Shown: positions 24,978-38,269 of the stretch, piece by piece | Position numbering within the stretch: position 1 is the stretch's first letter | How the letters are laid out: each line of letters opens with the position of its first letter | DNA from: Impatiens glandulifera | Taxonomy: Eukaryota > Streptophyta > Magnoliopsida > Ericales > Balsaminaceae | Assembly (NCBI RefSeq): GCF_907164915.1 | Contig: NC_061867.1 | Span: 43,620,242-43,684,241 of the forward strand | DNA length: 64,000 bases | Direction of reading: 5' to 3' | Translations under genes and position numbers: made by a program | The notes under the pieces: model-generated | What the model was told of the DNA's origin: nothing | The model's database searches: none | What the model saw: the letters and a program-made list of their open reading frames with translations, nothing else

Positions 24978-25200
24978 TAATACTTTATATTTTAAATTAA
25001 ATACCAAATTTAATAAACGTGAAACATTCTTAATAATATAAGTTCAGCGTTTTAACTAATATATATATAATAATAATGCTTAATTTGAATTTGTTTGGTT
25101 TGCGGGGTTGAGAGCTATGATTGATTTAAATATATATGTGAGAGTAAATGAATATTTGGGTCGGATCGTGGGTTGACCCGTCCATTTATTTTAAAACAAC
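24978..25200 (-). repeat. Left inverted units of the ~330-bp repeat cluster (second part)
   Basis: Continues the interrupted inverted unit, with 'tttatattttaaattaaatacc' through 'gtgggttgacccgtcc', complementary to the units at 27765-29110. Confidence 0.75.
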
Positions 25201-26470
25201 TTTGATTTTCACCGATTGATTTTCTCTCTCGAGTATTAGCTTTCGTAATTGTGAATTGACCGGTCATTGCTCTTTAATAATACATTTATTGATTGAGTGT
25301 TCCTAATTATCTATTCGAGCATTAGTAAGAAAGTTAAATTTTAATTGGAATTATATTTAGTCATTGGTCGTTGTTCTTGAGCTTCGACTCAAAAACTATG
25401 ACCTCATTTATGATTCTATAAGTCTAACTGATATGAAACCTCTAAAGTTGATAGTTTGAAAGTTCGGGATAAATAACTATAACAATAAAGTTGTATGAAT
25501 TCATAGAGACTTAATGGACAAAAAAAATTAAAATTATTTTAAGAATTAAATAAATAATATTTTGACTAAGAATATTGTGAGAATGTTGTATAAACAAAAT
25601 TTTCTATTATTTTCAATGTATACACACAAACTTTTCAATTTCATTGATATAAATAAACAAAAGAGGCGTATCATCTGATAAAGTATGAGTGTTATAAGTA
25701 TAATTGTGTCCATAAGTTGTCTTTAATTCATCTTCTTTTACAATGCTCGTTTTCATAGCTTCTTCATTCTTAATTTTTTGTGTTGATTGAAGTAAACATA
25801 ATTAACATCTTCTCCATTCTTATCTTTCATATGATACCTTTTCATATAGTATATATAGTTCACTTTTATTTACTAAGAGGATAAAATGCTTGAATATTAG
25901 ATATATGAATTATAAAAAATATAATAAATTGAAAATAACCAAACATGATGCATGCCCAATGTGAAGAACCAAGCATATGCAAACACATATCACTATATTT
26001 ATACGTTCATAACAAACAAATAAATAAATATTCCCTCATTAAATCTCTAAAGTAATAACAAAAAAGAATAGGTGGGGACATTATATGTAAAAAATAGTAT
26101 CACAAAAAGATGCTCAAACAACTTAGCTATTAAATCACCCATCAACTCAAGAAATTTTTTAGCTTAATCAACTATGATACTACGACATAAGTCAGAAAAA
26201 CATATAGAATATGACAGATATTGTTGACCAAATACTGCATTTTTTTAATAAAAATATTTTTTCGAACTATTACTAAAGATGTCAAATAGAAAAGTTTTTG
26301 ACTATGGGATGAGATATCTCATCTAAGATAAAAATACTTTCAATACGGCCAACTAATTAACTGGGAGCAACACTTTGCAATCGCATCTACAATATTTTTA
26401 ATGGAATCTTACATCATATTGAAAATTTGAAGAAAAAAATAGATTCAATAAAATGGAAGCATCATTAAAA
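25201..26470. other. AT-rich spacer without recognisable genes
   Basis: No coding frame, RNA gene or terminal repeat recognised on either strand. It forms the 5' part of the spacer between the two arms of the inverted repeat cluster. Confidence 0.4.
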
Positions 26471-26695
26471 CACATATAGTTCATTTAAATTTTCACTCAT
26501 ATATACTACCATCATACTATCCCTTCAAATCCATATAATTTGTTCAAATTACCCTCACATATACCACCAATACAATATATCTTCAAACACATATAATTCA
26601 TTCAAATTTGCACCCACATATACAACCATCACACTATCCCCTCAAACACATATAATTCATTCAAATTTGCACCCACATATACAACCATCACCAAT
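26471..26695 (+). repeat. ~59-bp tandem repeat, about four units
   Basis: Units begin CACATATA.TTCATTCAAAT and carry an internal CCACATATACAACCATCA. The last two units are nearly identical and the first two diverged. Confidence 0.85.
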
Positions 26696-27080
26696 TCCAA
26701 CCATATTTTCACATGTCTCGTATCCCTCGACAAACTAACCACCAGTCTTAATCATATTTTCAAATGCCTCTTGTTTCTTGAAAAATCAACTACCAATATC
26801 AATCACAATTACACACACTTTTTATCCTTCAACAAACCAACCATCAATCTCAATCAACCTTTAATCGCGTGACCTCACAATCCTTTGTTACTAACCTCTT
26901 ATCTCTCGACAACCACATTCCAATCACACTTTCACATGTCTTTTATCTTTAGGAAAAAAACACCAATCTCAATTGACATTTAACCTCGTGACCTCACACT
27001 TTAGTCAATCAAATATTTGATTCATATTTTTTAACAAATCTCAATTGTTACCGATTTATTATCCCTCTACAAGTCACATC
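26696..27080 (+). repeat. Degenerate tandem repeat of roughly 85 bp
   Basis: Recurring words 'tctcgacaa.c.accaatc', 'tcaca.tttcacatg.ct' and 'cgtgacctcaca' at loosely regular spacing. It looks like a decayed satellite. Confidence 0.5.
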
Positions 27081-27089
27081 TCAAACACA

Positions 27090-27760
27090 CTTGATTAAAT
27101 GATGTACTTGTTTGGCTGATAACAATGACATTGACTGTCCATTGTCGGTGAGCGAATAGACAGTAGGGAGGGGTCTATATTCACAGCTGATAGTGCTCTC
27201 CTCAAGGGACAAGGCCCACGAGCAGAACACTAGAGATGCACGTGGGGAGAGGAATGTGGGAAAGAGGGTTCCTCTCACCTATGCTTACTTCCATTTTAGA
27301 AGTAAGATTGGATTTTATGCCAAAAAAGTAAAAAAAGGAAAATAAATAAAGTGACCCTTCTCATTATCTATCTATAATTTGGCATTTTTGAATATAAAAT
27401 TTTAGCAATCCGAACAGGTCTCCAATCCTGGCACACACTCCATAATGATATGATTCAACTTACCAACTCGACTGTGTCTCCGAGGGACAATTGAATGAGC
27501 GACTCATGAATATTGTCGGGTCAAACGTCGGAGCTAGAATAATTGCGAAAGCGGATGAATTAAGATCCGCGGAAAACAAAAGGACTCGGGCCTCTCTAGT
27601 CATGACTCTCGAGGGGAGCACAAAACAAATGATTGGACAAACACGTCCTATTTAAAAAATCCTCCCGAAGGCTTTAACAAGAAAGATTGGGTTAAGTTTC
27701 CTCCCCTACTTAGGTGGGCCTATAGGATTACGAGAATCGAGACGGCCAATCAGGACATAT
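27090..27760. other. Higher-GC island of unknown origin
   Basis: Two blocks, around 27100-27290 and 27400-27740, are distinctly less AT-rich than their surroundings (for example 'cccacgagcagaacac', 'cggagctagaat'). No frame, domain or RNA could be recognised. They may be a transposon relic. Confidence 0.3.
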
Positions 27761-27764
27761 AGCA

Positions 27765-27903
27765 TTTTTATTTTTATTTTTAACCGTTTCAAGTTTATGG
27801 GAAGATCAACCCACGATCCGTCCCAAATATCCATTTACTCTCACATATATATCCAAATTAACAACTCTCGACCCGAAAAACCAAACAAATTAAAATTAAT
27901 CAT

Positions 27904-27956
<53 letters not shown>

Positions 27957-29110
27957 TTAGTTAAAAAGTTGAACTTATTTTTGTTAAGAATATCCCACGT
28001 TTATCAAATTTGGTATTAAATTTATAATATAAAGTCTTATTAGTTTAGTTGGTTAAAAAATTGTACTTGTTTTGTTATGATGCAAGTTCAAAATATACAT
28101 ATAACATTTTTTATTTTATTTTTAACCGTTTCAAGTTTATAGGCATGTCAAGCACGATCCGACTCAAATATCTATTTACTCTCACATATATATTCAAATT
28201 AATCACAACTCTCGACCCGACAAACCAAACAAATTCGTATTAAGCATTATTATTATTGTTATTGTTATTATTATTATTATATATTTATATATATATATTA
28301 GTTAGTAAAAAAGTTGAACTTATTTTGTTAAGAATGTCCCACGTTGATCAAGTTTGGTGTTGAATTTAAAATATAAAAACTTATTATCTTAGTTGGTTAA
28401 AAAATTGTATTTGTTTTGTTATGTTGCAAGTTCAAAACATATGTATAATATTTTTAATTTTATTTTTAATCGTTTCAAATTTATGGGCGGGTCAACCCAC
28501 GATCCGACTCAAGTATTCATTTACTCTCACATGTATATCCAAATTAATCACAGTTTTCAACCCGGTAAACCAGACAAATTCAAAGTAACATTATTATTAT
28601 ATATATATTAGTTAAAATGTTGAACTTATATTGTTAAGAATGTCTCACCTTCATCAAATTTGGTGTTTAATTTAAAATATAAAGTTTTATTAGTTTAGTT
28701 GGTTAAAAACGTGTACTTATTTTATTATGTTCTAAGTTCAAAACATAAATATATCATTTTTAATTTATTTTTAACCGTTTCAAGTTTATGGGTGGGTCAA
28801 CCACGATCCGACTCAATTATCTATTTACTCTCATATATATTCAAATTAACCACAATTCTCGATCCGACAACCCAAGCAAATTCAAATTAAGCATTATTAT
28901 TATTGTTATATATATATATTAGTTACTTAATAAGTGTAACTAATATTGTTAAGAAAAAATCTCACGTTCATCAAATTTGGTGTTAAATTTAAAATATAAA
29001 ATCTTATTATCTTGTTGGTTAAAAAGTTGTATTTTGTTTTGTTATGTTGCAAATTCAAAACATATGTATAATATTTTTAATTTTATTTTTAACCGTTTCA
29101 AGTTTATTTG
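27765..29110 (+). repeat. ~305-345-bp tandem repeat, four units plus a partial
   Basis: The anchor word TAACCGTTTCAAGTTTATGG (or a near copy) occurs at 27781, 28123, 28467, 28772 and 29090, giving periods of 342, 344, 305 and 318. Each unit also has a TA-rich tract followed by TTAGTTAGTTAAAAAGTTGAAC. Short frames starting MVKK in three units are only periodic artefacts of the repeat. Inverted units lie at 23391-25200. Confidence 0.85.
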
Positions 29111-29574
29111 AACTTGCAAACATGTGAAAAAGTTCTCTACAAACTTTAAAGACATTCCTAGAGCTTCAAAATACAATAAGCGACAAAAAGTGTAAGAGGT
29201 TGACCACGTGGTCGGACAAAATGTCCTTAATAAGGTTATGAGGTGGACAAAGAAAAACAATTCAGATTTTACTTACTTTTTAAGTTTAGAGTTATGTTTT
29301 TGTTTAAAAACTAACTCGCTATCGCTATCGCTATCTTTATATTATGAATATTATAATCTAATAAAATAAGTTGATTGAGAAAAAATGTCTAACCATGATG
29401 ATTTCATATATATAATAACAATGTTTTATCATAATTCTATTTAGTAAAATATTTATATTTTTATTAATTTATATTATTTAAAATTATATTTTTATAATAA
29501 ATTATATTATAGAGTGATTAACGTTGTAAAATTTTGTTTATATATATATATATATATATTGGGTATAAAACGTA

Positions 29575-30850
29575 CTGTAAGTAAGATAATTGAGTTGTAT
29601 AAATTTGATATTTATAATTGGCCTATGACTAGACCGAAAGATTGATTTAGTAAAAGATTCGGTTAGTTATTATTAAATTAGTTAGTGAGTTTGTTTTACA
29701 AAATTACCAGGAAAAATGTCTAGAAGTTTATCATGAGAGATAATTTTTTTTTTTAATAATAATATAAAATTAAAATTTGAATATTGATTAACTAAAATAT
29801 TTAAAAATTAAAAATTAATTAATTAATAAAATAAAATATATAAAAATATTTAATATCTAAGTTAATTTGATAATATCTTTAAAACAATAGTAAGACCATG
29901 TATTATTCTATATTAATTATATTAGTTAATAAACTTATTAAATTATATAATTTGATATATTTAATATTAAATAAAAAATAATTAAAATAAAATAATTATA
30001 TTTTTTTTTAAACTGATATATTAGATAATTACTTTATAATTTATTCACCATCAACAATATCCAACCCAAAAACTCATTTTTAAACTCAAAATGTAATAAA
30101 TATAATATCAAACAATAATTTATCTTCAATCATAAAACTTATTTTTAAACTCAAAAGAATATTATAAGAATATTTCTTTTTATACCATTTTTTTTTAACA
30201 TTTTCAATAACTACCTATATATTTATTAAATTTATAAATTAAACTCCAATATTTGTTCAAACTTATATTATTAAAGAAAATTATGATAAATTAATTATAA
30301 ATTAATAATTATTTATATTGTAATTTTTAAATATGGTAGAAAATGTAATTTTTATTTGTAAGTATTTAGTTTACCGTAATTTAAAGATTTATTTTTTATT
30401 TTTAAACTTGTAATGGATTATTATTTTATTTTTTAAAATTTTGTGTTTTATTTTAATAAAAATTTTTTTGTTATTTTTTAGTTTTTTTTATTAATATTAT
30501 TCATTATTTTGAATTTATAAATTTATAATATTTAAAAAATAAAATATTAGTAAAAAAATATATGATAAAAAAATAAAAATTAAACTTATAAAAAATTGTA
30601 TAAAAATTCTAAATATATAAAATTAACATATATAATAAATTGGATCAATTTATAATTTCAAAAATATTTTGGATAAATGACAAGTGGATAGCAAATATGA
30701 GTTTATAAAAAAGAGAAAAGGTGGAACTTATTTTGGGTTTGGGTTTAGATTTAGGGTTGAAATACTCATTTTTTTGATAATTTGGATGTGGGTTGTGAAT
30801 ATATTCCTCCTTAATCTATTTTCATTCTATTTCATAACTCTTTGGATCAG
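29575..30850 (+). repeat. Tandem unit, block W (copy 1)
   Basis: The 5' part (29575-30058) and 3' end (about 30797-30848) match 47741-48190 and 48205-48262. The middle (about 30060-30796) is absent from the other copy. It lies where the end of peptide unit 1 should be, beyond the inserted repeat cluster. Confidence 0.75.
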
Positions 30851-30861
30851 ATTTTTAAAGG

Positions 30862-32426
30862 AATGAGCGTAGTTCATTGAGGTCGAGATCAAGGTTATTC
30901 TTATGGTGGCGGTCGAGGACGTGATAGAAAAAATCCAAACGTTGAGAGAGTAAATGATGAAAATCCTTGAGTAAATCCAAGAGGTAGAGGAAGAGAAAGA
31001 GGACACATGCAAGGACAAGGAAGTGACATATATGAGAAGGGATACAAAAAGTCGTGTGTTGAGTGCTACAATTATCACAAATTGCTCATTATGCTCGTGA
31101 ATGCTGGTATTATCACAAATCCAAATTGAAGGAAAATATATCATTTTAATTCGGTTGAAAAATGGTACACACAAAATTATTTCTAATGTGTATTATGTCC
31201 ACAAATTAAAGAGTAAAATTTTGAATTTGGGGCAACTCATGAAAAGAGGCTACCATATTTTAATAAAGAATCGTAATCTTTAGCTACGAGACGGAAGCTC
31301 TAACATAATTGTGATGGTGACGATATCGAAGAATAGGATGTGTTCGCTCCCTATTCAAACCGAAGGGCCAAATTGCTTGCAAGTGTCTGTGACAGATCCA
31401 GCGTGGTGTTGGCACATGAGGATGAGACATCTCAATTTTGGTGGCCTAAAAATGATGTTTAAAAAGAAAATGGTGAAGGGGATGTCTTTGATCAATCATC
31501 CAAATTAAATTTGTGAAGCGTGTCTTCTAGAAAAACATGCAAGAGAATGCTTTCTGAAGGAAGCAACGTCAAGAGCAACGAATCCGCTTGAATTAATTTA
31601 TGATGTATGTGGCTGATCAAAACCATCGTCTTATGGTAAAAGTAATTATTTCTTACTTTCCATCGATGATTTTATCCGGTAGACTTGGGTTTATTTCTTG
31701 AAAAAAAAATCTAAGAATTTTGATAGTTTTAAGAATTTCAAAACTTTGGTGGAGAAAGAATCTAGCTATATGATTTGGGCGTTAAGAACGATAGAGGTGG
31801 AGAATTTACTTCTAATGATTTAACTGTTTTTGTGAAGAAAATGGTATTAGACGTTTCCTCACAACTTCAAAATTACCATAGGAAAATGGAGTGGCTGAAA
31901 GGAAGAATCAGTCCATCCTCAACATGGCTCGGCGCATTATGAAATATAAGAAGATGACAAAAGAATTTTGGGCGGAAGTAGTGGCTTGTGTAGTGTATCT
32001 CTTTAATCGTTGTCCGACCAAAAGCGTGAAACGCCTAACACCAATTGAAGCTTGAAACGGAAATAAGACATATGTATCTCACCTAAGGATGTTTGGGAGT
32101 ATTGCTTATAAGCATGTTCTAGAGCAAGAGAGAACCAAACTTGATGTTAGAAGCGAGAAGTTTATGTTCATCGGCTATGATGGAAAATCAAAGGGATGTG
32201 AAGTTTGATGAAGATGCTTAATAGAATTGAGAAGTTAATGAAGATTCTGTCAATGAATTTTTCTCATTCTTCGATGAGAAAAATCAAAGAGAAGAAACAT
32301 GACAGCCCATAATTCTTACGATGACAACGAACACATATATGGTGCATCTTCATTAAGTGGAAGCCCTAATGAAGGATCACGAAGGATGAGAACCATCCAA
32401 GAACTTTATGAGAATGCGGAGGAGGT
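30862..32426 (+). pseudogene. Degenerate Ty1/copia gag-integrase fragment
   Basis: Recognisable pieces, in order, are: a Gly/Arg-rich gag tail with a damaged CCHC knuckle around 31060-31110; the pre-integrase segment with WCWHMRMRHLNFGGL near 31411; integrase core pieces (SIDDF, VAERKN-like) at 31660-31930; and the linker RRMRTIQELYENAEEV near 32367-32426. Stops and frameshifts are frequent. Protease, reverse transcriptase, RNase H and LTRs are missing. It was inserted at or after block W of unit 1. Confidence 0.85.
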
Positions 32427-32556
32427 AATGAATGATGGCTCAATAGACCAAAAAGTTATGGGTTCGATCTCATCTGAAAGCGATTTGAGTTTAAGCGAGA
32501 GGTCATGACTGTTGGGTGTCATGCTAGTTCTCCTTTAATTAAAAAAAAAGAGAATA
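32427..32556 (+). mobile_element. SINE joined to the copia fragment
   Basis: A-box-like GATGGCTCAATAGACC, B-box GGGTTCGATCTCA, then a 3' body ending in a run of A. The 3' body matches the truncated SINE at 5960-6051. Its end meets the start of the second peptide-gene block. Confidence 0.65.
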
Positions 32557-33326
32557 ATTCGTCACATCCTTACACTCACATTTTCTCTAACAAACTAGCC
32601 TAATTGTGTTTTTAGAAGTCATCATTTTAGCCTGCAAATTATGGAAGTTCTCCATGTATAGACAATCAACATACTAGGGTAAAAGTTTCAAATGGGAGAA
32701 TGTAAGGAAAATAATATAAGTAAAGGTAGATAATATTGGAGGATGATATTCACATAGGAGGATAGCTACATTTAAGAACATAACATAATCTCAAATTCGA
32801 TACATAAAAATCCATATGAGAAAACATCATAGATACAACTATTACAAAAGTTATTGATTTCCTTGAAACGGAGATGCAAGTGAAATCGTGGATGTAGGTG
32901 AAACGAATATTCATCATAACTTCTGCCACTTTATATGATTTTGAAACATATTGAAATCTCTCCACTCCTTGAATATTTTCAAAAAAAATTCATATTCAAC
33001 CTCAAACTTGAAATGCTGTTTAATTCATAATTAAACTAATTAAAAATGTATTAATTCTTGTAATAAATAAATATAAATGATTAGTTTCAAATAAATAAAT
33101 AAAAAAGCTCAAACTTTTATAATAAAAGATAACTAGTCAAACAACTTTATTCCTTCCAAACTTCTTTTTAAGTTTAGAATTAAATTCTCTTGCATTTTCT
33201 TCTTAAGAATTAATTGCACATGGTTGAGCCTTTATACAAAAAAAAAAAAAAAAAAACATAAAAATATATAGTTGAGTTTAATTATGCTTCAATAAACATT
33301 GAAACCCAATATCCCTCTCATTTACC

Positions 33327-33333
33327 TATAAAT
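33327..33333 (+). promoter_or_regulatory. TATA box of peptide gene 2
   Basis: TATAAAT, 45 bp before the ATG at 33378, in the conserved CTATAAATAAATGAG word. Confidence 0.75.
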
Positions 33334-33377
33334 AAATGAGAAAAAATACAATAATTTACATCATTGAGAGAAGTAGC

Positions 33378-33599
33378 ATGATGAGTTTTGTAAAATTTAT
33401 GATCAAGTTGATGATAATATTTGTGATGGTTTCTTCCATGGGCTCCATTAATGGGGTGAAGGATAGTGTTCCTGCTTGTTGTTTCCATCACCCTGATTGT
33501 TGTGAACGTGAGCTTCAGATAATTGCAGCTGGTGGTGATGCAGTTGAGATCCCCTATTATCAAAATCTTCCTGTGCCCTCCCCTTATAGGGAGGGGTAA
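33378..33599 (+). CDS. Small secreted cysteine-rich peptide, copy 2 (73 aa)
   Basis: Intron-less frame from a double ATG. I chose this start over the in-frame upstream ATG at 33336 because that one is too close to the TATA box to be transcribed and copy 1 has no equivalent. Signal peptide about residues 1-28. The mature region has C34, C35, C41, C42 (VPACCFHHPDCCERE), then a diverged tail IPYYQNLPVPSPYREG. Nearly all differences from copy 1 in the mature part change amino acids. Family unknown; presumed apoplastic peptide with two disulfides. Confidence 0.75.
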   Translation: MMSFVKFMIKLMIIFVMVSSMGSINGVKDSVPACCFHHPDCCERELQIIAAGGDAVEIPYYQNLPVPSPYREG

Positions 33600-34594
33600 A
33601 AATGTAATTTTTTTAATCATTACCCTTCCTATGAGAGGGTATTGTTAACAGAGAATCTCAGTTTGCTGATGTTGGAGGTGTGATAAACTGTAAAGGCATA
33701 TTATAATGTCTAATTAACCATTTTCAATTAGGATTTGGTTAAATAAATAAGAACTATTTTCTTGTTAGACATACAGTATTTTCTTAATGTGCAAAGAAAG
33801 TTCATTGATTAGGTTATTTTGTCCATTGCAATCTCTATTAGGTTCTTATTTGATGTTTGAATTTGGACCGTTTTCATTAAACGAGATTTGAACTTTGAAT
33901 GGTGTCGTACGCTACTTAAACTATCCAAATTTTAACAATTTAAGAATTTTTATCAAATGGACACAACATTTGTTTTCTTATTATAACACATTATTTCCGT
34001 TTTTCTAACTAATTCCGCACGTTATAAATAAAATGATATTTATAAATGTTTTGGACGTACTATTTTTAAATGAAGTATTTTTTCGAGATCTACTTATTCT
34101 ATTTGGTTGAAGGTGGTTTGAGTGTTTTAAAAAAATATTTTTAAAAATTCGAATAGAGATATATTTAGTTTTTGTTTTAAAGAACTTTGAAACGACAACA
34201 TTTTTTGTCCAATTTATCAATTTTGTCGAAGGTGTGTTTTAAATTGAGTACTTTTTTAAGATACATGTGTTTCAAACTATCAAATGCAGTTTGAATGTTT
34301 ATAAAATGTGTGTGAAAATAATTGAAAATTTTAAAAAAGATATAATTGTTATTTTTTGTTACAAATGTCGTAAATTAGATATAAAAAAAGATAAATACTA
34401 AGTTAAATAAGAAGACGAAAAATTTGGTTCATTTAGAGCGCATATGGTATAACTCAAAATTCGAGTCTCAATTAGTGAACTAAGACCTAAATTTGAACAT
34501 AAATAATAATTATTTAAGTAGATGGAGTAAGCTTAAAAACTCTAATTTAAAATGGTTAATTATCCGAGAATAAACATGGGTCACAATAAACTTT

Positions 34595-35035
34595 AATAAG
34601 CTCTTAAAACATTTGTTAACTCTTATCAACAATATTAAAGAAATAATTTATTATTTATCAAGACAAACCATTCTATTACTCTTATTGTATTCCTACTTAA
34701 TCTTGTATGCACATAATATGGGTTTAAAATTAACCCACAATTTTTCTTAGTTTCTTTACATGGAATTTTTATTAGAATAAAAGTTATTTAAAGGGTAACC
34801 TTATAAATCTATTTAGTTATTAAATATATTTACAAGCATATAATCAATTTGGAATTTTAGTTTCTAATAACAATCAGCCCTCCCTTAAAGTTTAATAGCA
34901 ATGCTGTTTTTACTTTATTTTGAAGGCTTTAAAATTTAATTGTAATGTGCATTGTTATAGTTACAAAAACTTGTGAATATAATTTTCAAATTAAGAAAAT
35001 ATTTCATCTCTAAGTATAGAACAATCCAAATATAA
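34595..35035 (+). repeat. Tandem unit, block U (start of unit 3)
   Basis: Collinear with 19950-20420. It follows directly on the downstream block of peptide gene 2, so it is the beginning of unit 3, whose remainder resumes at 45418 after about 10.4 kb of inserted DNA. Confidence 0.8.
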
Positions 35036-35065
35036 ATATAAATATGAATATAAATATAAATATGA

Positions 35066-35120
<55 letters not shown>
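35030..35120. repeat. (ATAAAT)n/(AT)n microsatellite
   Basis: An AAATATAAATATGAATATA-type repeat running into a long pure AT tract. It sits at the point where unit 3 is broken. Confidence 0.9.
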
Positions 35121-35126
<6 letters not shown>

Positions 35127-35326
35127 AGTTGTATTGGGTAAATTTGTATATGGGTATTAAGATGTATAAATTATATAGATTATTAGTGTTTGGATGTAAT
35201 AATAAAATATGTATAAATTATATAGATTTTATAATTTTGTGTTTTGTTAGTGGAATAAAAAAATAGTAAAAATAATTAAAGACTATTTTATACTTGTTTT
35301 TATATTAATTATTTTAATATTTATTA

Positions 35327-35529
35327 TTAAAGACTCTACAATTAAAGAGCAACACACTTAAGTCTCTTCGTTTTTATATTCCAACTATTAAGTGTATTTA
35401 AAATCTTTACATATTCTGACTTTCTAGTTTTCTTTATTTTTGTATAAATTTATATTCTTATAATTGTAATAACACACTAAAATACATTCTTAATCTATAG
35501 CAAGTTCGTGCTTACTTATCTTCTCTTAC
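35327..35529 (+). repeat. Copia 5' LTR
   Basis: 203 bp, starting TTAAAGACTCTACAATTAAA. It is paired with 39765-39967. Confidence 0.9.
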
Positions 35530-35599
35530 TTGGTATCAGAGTTATTATTCAATTTCAACCACTCATCTCTTTCACAATCTCACATCCACTAAACTCGAT

Positions 35600-36600
35600 C
35601 ACAAAAACTTTCTTCTTTAGAAATCTCAAATTTTACCTTTCCTAAAAGGTTATGACCTCTATCCATATGTTACTGGAACTAATTCTGCTCCTGAAGCCTT
35701 TCTCCAAGCCGATGTTGTTTCTTTTACCATATAGGAAGAACAAGATCAGATAATCCTTTCATGGCTTCTCTCCAACCTTTTAGAATGCATCCTAGTCCAA
35801 GTGGTTGGTGAATCTTGCACCACATCTAAAGCTCTTTGTCCTGCTTTAGAACGCACATTCGCATCTTAATCTCAAGCTCGTCTAATACAGCTTCGTCTCT
35901 AGCTTCAAACAATAAAGTTGGGATCACTCTCGATGGCTGAATATTTGCAGAAAATAAAATCACATCGATAGTCTCGCTGGTGCTGGGCAAAACATATCTT
36001 AACAAGATTTCATCCTTTATGCTTTGAGAGGACTCGGTCCTGAATACGAATCTCTTACTGTAGTGGTAACCACTCGCCCAACCCCATCGCCATCGAAGAC
36101 CTCCAATGAATACTTCTTACATATGAGATTCAACTTGAATCACTCCACTCTAACTCTCCAACTACTAATCTTGATTTTGGATCGAGAGGGATTTCAAAAC
36201 CATCCCACTTCCAACGATCGCGACGTTCGGTTTCCTCTTTGAGTGATTATAGTATAGAAAATGAAACTATCAATAGATTGAGTTCCCATAATTCTAATGG
36301 ATATCAAATAAATGGTCCTTCAAGTTCATCTAAATTTTCACACTCCGACCGGGCTTCTACTATTGGGTTAGGGTGTCTTTTTACTAATGGGCCTTATATT
36401 TTGGGTCTTGGGCCCAATATAAATAAAATACAATGTCAATTGTGTGTTCGTTTTGGTCACGCAGATAATGTTTGTCGATCGGGTCTGTTTTGTAATATTT
36501 GCAACTTTACAGGTCATTCGATTGAAACTTATCGAAACCAAAATTCAGCGACACACTTTTCTATGATGGCTACACCTTCTTCTATTTATGCTTCGACCTA
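35600..36600 (+). pseudogene. Copia gag remnant with zinc knuckles
   Basis: A broken UBN2/Retrotran_gag-like region with several stops, then a readable stretch around 36024-36170 (LRGLGPEYESL). An intact CX2CX4HX4C knuckle (CQLCVRFGHADNVC) lies at 36434-36475. A second knuckle just after it has lost its last Cys (CNICNFTGHSIETYR). The two-knuckle layout is typical of one plant copia lineage. Confidence 0.8.
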
Positions 36601-37900
36601 GTATCCCGACTCTAGTGCTACAGACCATCTCACGACGAATCTTGACAACCTTAACATCTCAACTCTATATAATGGTACATAAACTATTAAAATGGGCGAG
36701 GGTAACCCTCTTCCAATTTTTAATATTGGGCAATCAGTCATTCCATGTTCCAATAAAAACTTTCATCTACGTAATATATTACATGTCCCATTAATAATCA
36801 AAATTCTTGTAAGTGTTTCCACATTTTATGCCGATAATAATAATTTTTTTGAATTTCACCCAAATTATTGTATTGTCAAGGATCATGTCACGTAGAGGGA
36901 ACTCCTTCGTGACACACTTAAAAATGGGATATATCGCCTAAACTCAATCGTCAACCCTCCGTCCACTCATCAAACTCTTATTGGAACTCGTTCATTTGCC
37001 AACTCTTGACATCATCGTCTTGGACACCCTTCATCATCAACATCAACCTTTATTATATATTCTTTTTATTTATTTATTATTGCCAACAAGAAATTATATT
37101 TTTGTAAATATTGTTAATATGGAAAATCACACAAAATTCATTTTCCTATTTCTCAATCTCGTTGTAAGTCTCCATTAAAATTAATACATTCTGACGTTTG
37201 GGGTCCTGCTCCTCTTTTCTCTACTAACGGTTTTCGATATTTTGTCCATTTTATCAATGACTACAATCGCTTTACTTGGCTATATCCTATCTATAGAAAA
37301 TCTAATGTCTTGCCAACTTTTATAAAATTTAAGACACTTGTTGAAAATTAATTCAACACATCTATCAAAGCTCTACAATCTGATTGGGGAGACAAATATA
37401 GGAGTCTGAAATCTTATCTTGAAACTCATGGCATCCAACACCGCCTATCATGCCCTCATACAAGTGAACAAAATGGTGTTACTGAATGCAAGATTCGTCA
37501 CCTTACAGAAATGAGTCTCACTCTTCTTGCTCATACTTTTATGCCTCTATCTTATTGGGATGATGCATTTTTGACAAATACGTATCTCATTAATCGTCTT
37601 CCTTCAAATGGTAAGCCTCGTCAATCTCCCTTTTAAATTCTTTTTAATCGTCCTACTAACTATCTATTCCTTAAAACTTTTGGATGATATTGGTTTCCGC
37701 TCACTCGACCATATAACTCTCACAAAATTGATCTTCGAACTTTAAAATGTATTTTTCTTGGCCATAGTCCAAATCACAAAGGCTATCGTTTTTTACACCT
37801 TCCTTCCGAAAAAATATATATTTCTTGTCACGTCACTTTTGATGAACAAACATTTCCATTTAAAAGTACATTATCAAAATCTACCAATCTTTCTACACCA
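36600..37900 (+). pseudogene. Copia protease and integrase remnant
   Basis: The protease active-site word YPDSSATDHLT lies at 36602-36634 (DSGA changed to DSSA). Integrase follows: HHRLGHPS (about 37008), HSDVWGPAP with the first Asp (37189), QSDWGDKYRS with the second Asp (37379), and SEQNGVTECKIRHL with the catalytic Glu (about 37466). The C-terminal segment CIFLGHSPNHKGYR is near 37750. Several in-frame stops, for example in place of the residue after VEN near 37349. Confidence 0.85.
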
Positions 37901-38269
37901 TCAGTCTCTTCAAAATTGTATTTTCATCACCTCCAATCTTCCCAATATTAACATCACAAATCCCTGATCTACCATCTTCTTTAACATCCGAACACTCATT
38001 ATCATCATCATCAAATTCCAACCATCCATCTTCACCAACCAACTCGCCAACACCAAACTCCTATCAACCATCATCAGCAACCAACTCATCTTCAATCAAT
38101 ACTCCTACTCCCATACACGCACTTTTCACTGTTATACATACTTCTGAATATTCCTCTCATCATCTGATCACACGTGCCAAAACTCGAGCCCTTCACAACG
38201 CCAACATTGCCACCATCTCCACTTCTCCACCCACATGTTTCTCCACTACCAATAAAGATACTCAATGGC

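Larger units (their letters stand above)
32557..34594 (+). repeat. Tandem unit, peptide-gene block (copy 2)
   Basis: Collinear with 20460-23390 and 45418-47740, starting at 'ttcgtcacatccttacactc'. It lacks the promoter MITE and the downstream SINE of copy 1. Confidence 0.85.

Noticed and set aside
28049..28890. Three related MVKK-starting frames as a small gene family
   Set aside because: They recur only because they sit in successive units of the ~330-bp tandem repeat, and their sequence is AT-rich noise.
33318..33620. Minus-strand frames opposite the peptide genes (also 21747-21974 and 45811-45999)
   Set aside because: They are mirror frames of the sense peptide genes. They lack signal features, and the TATA box, leader and conserved double ATG are on the plus strand.
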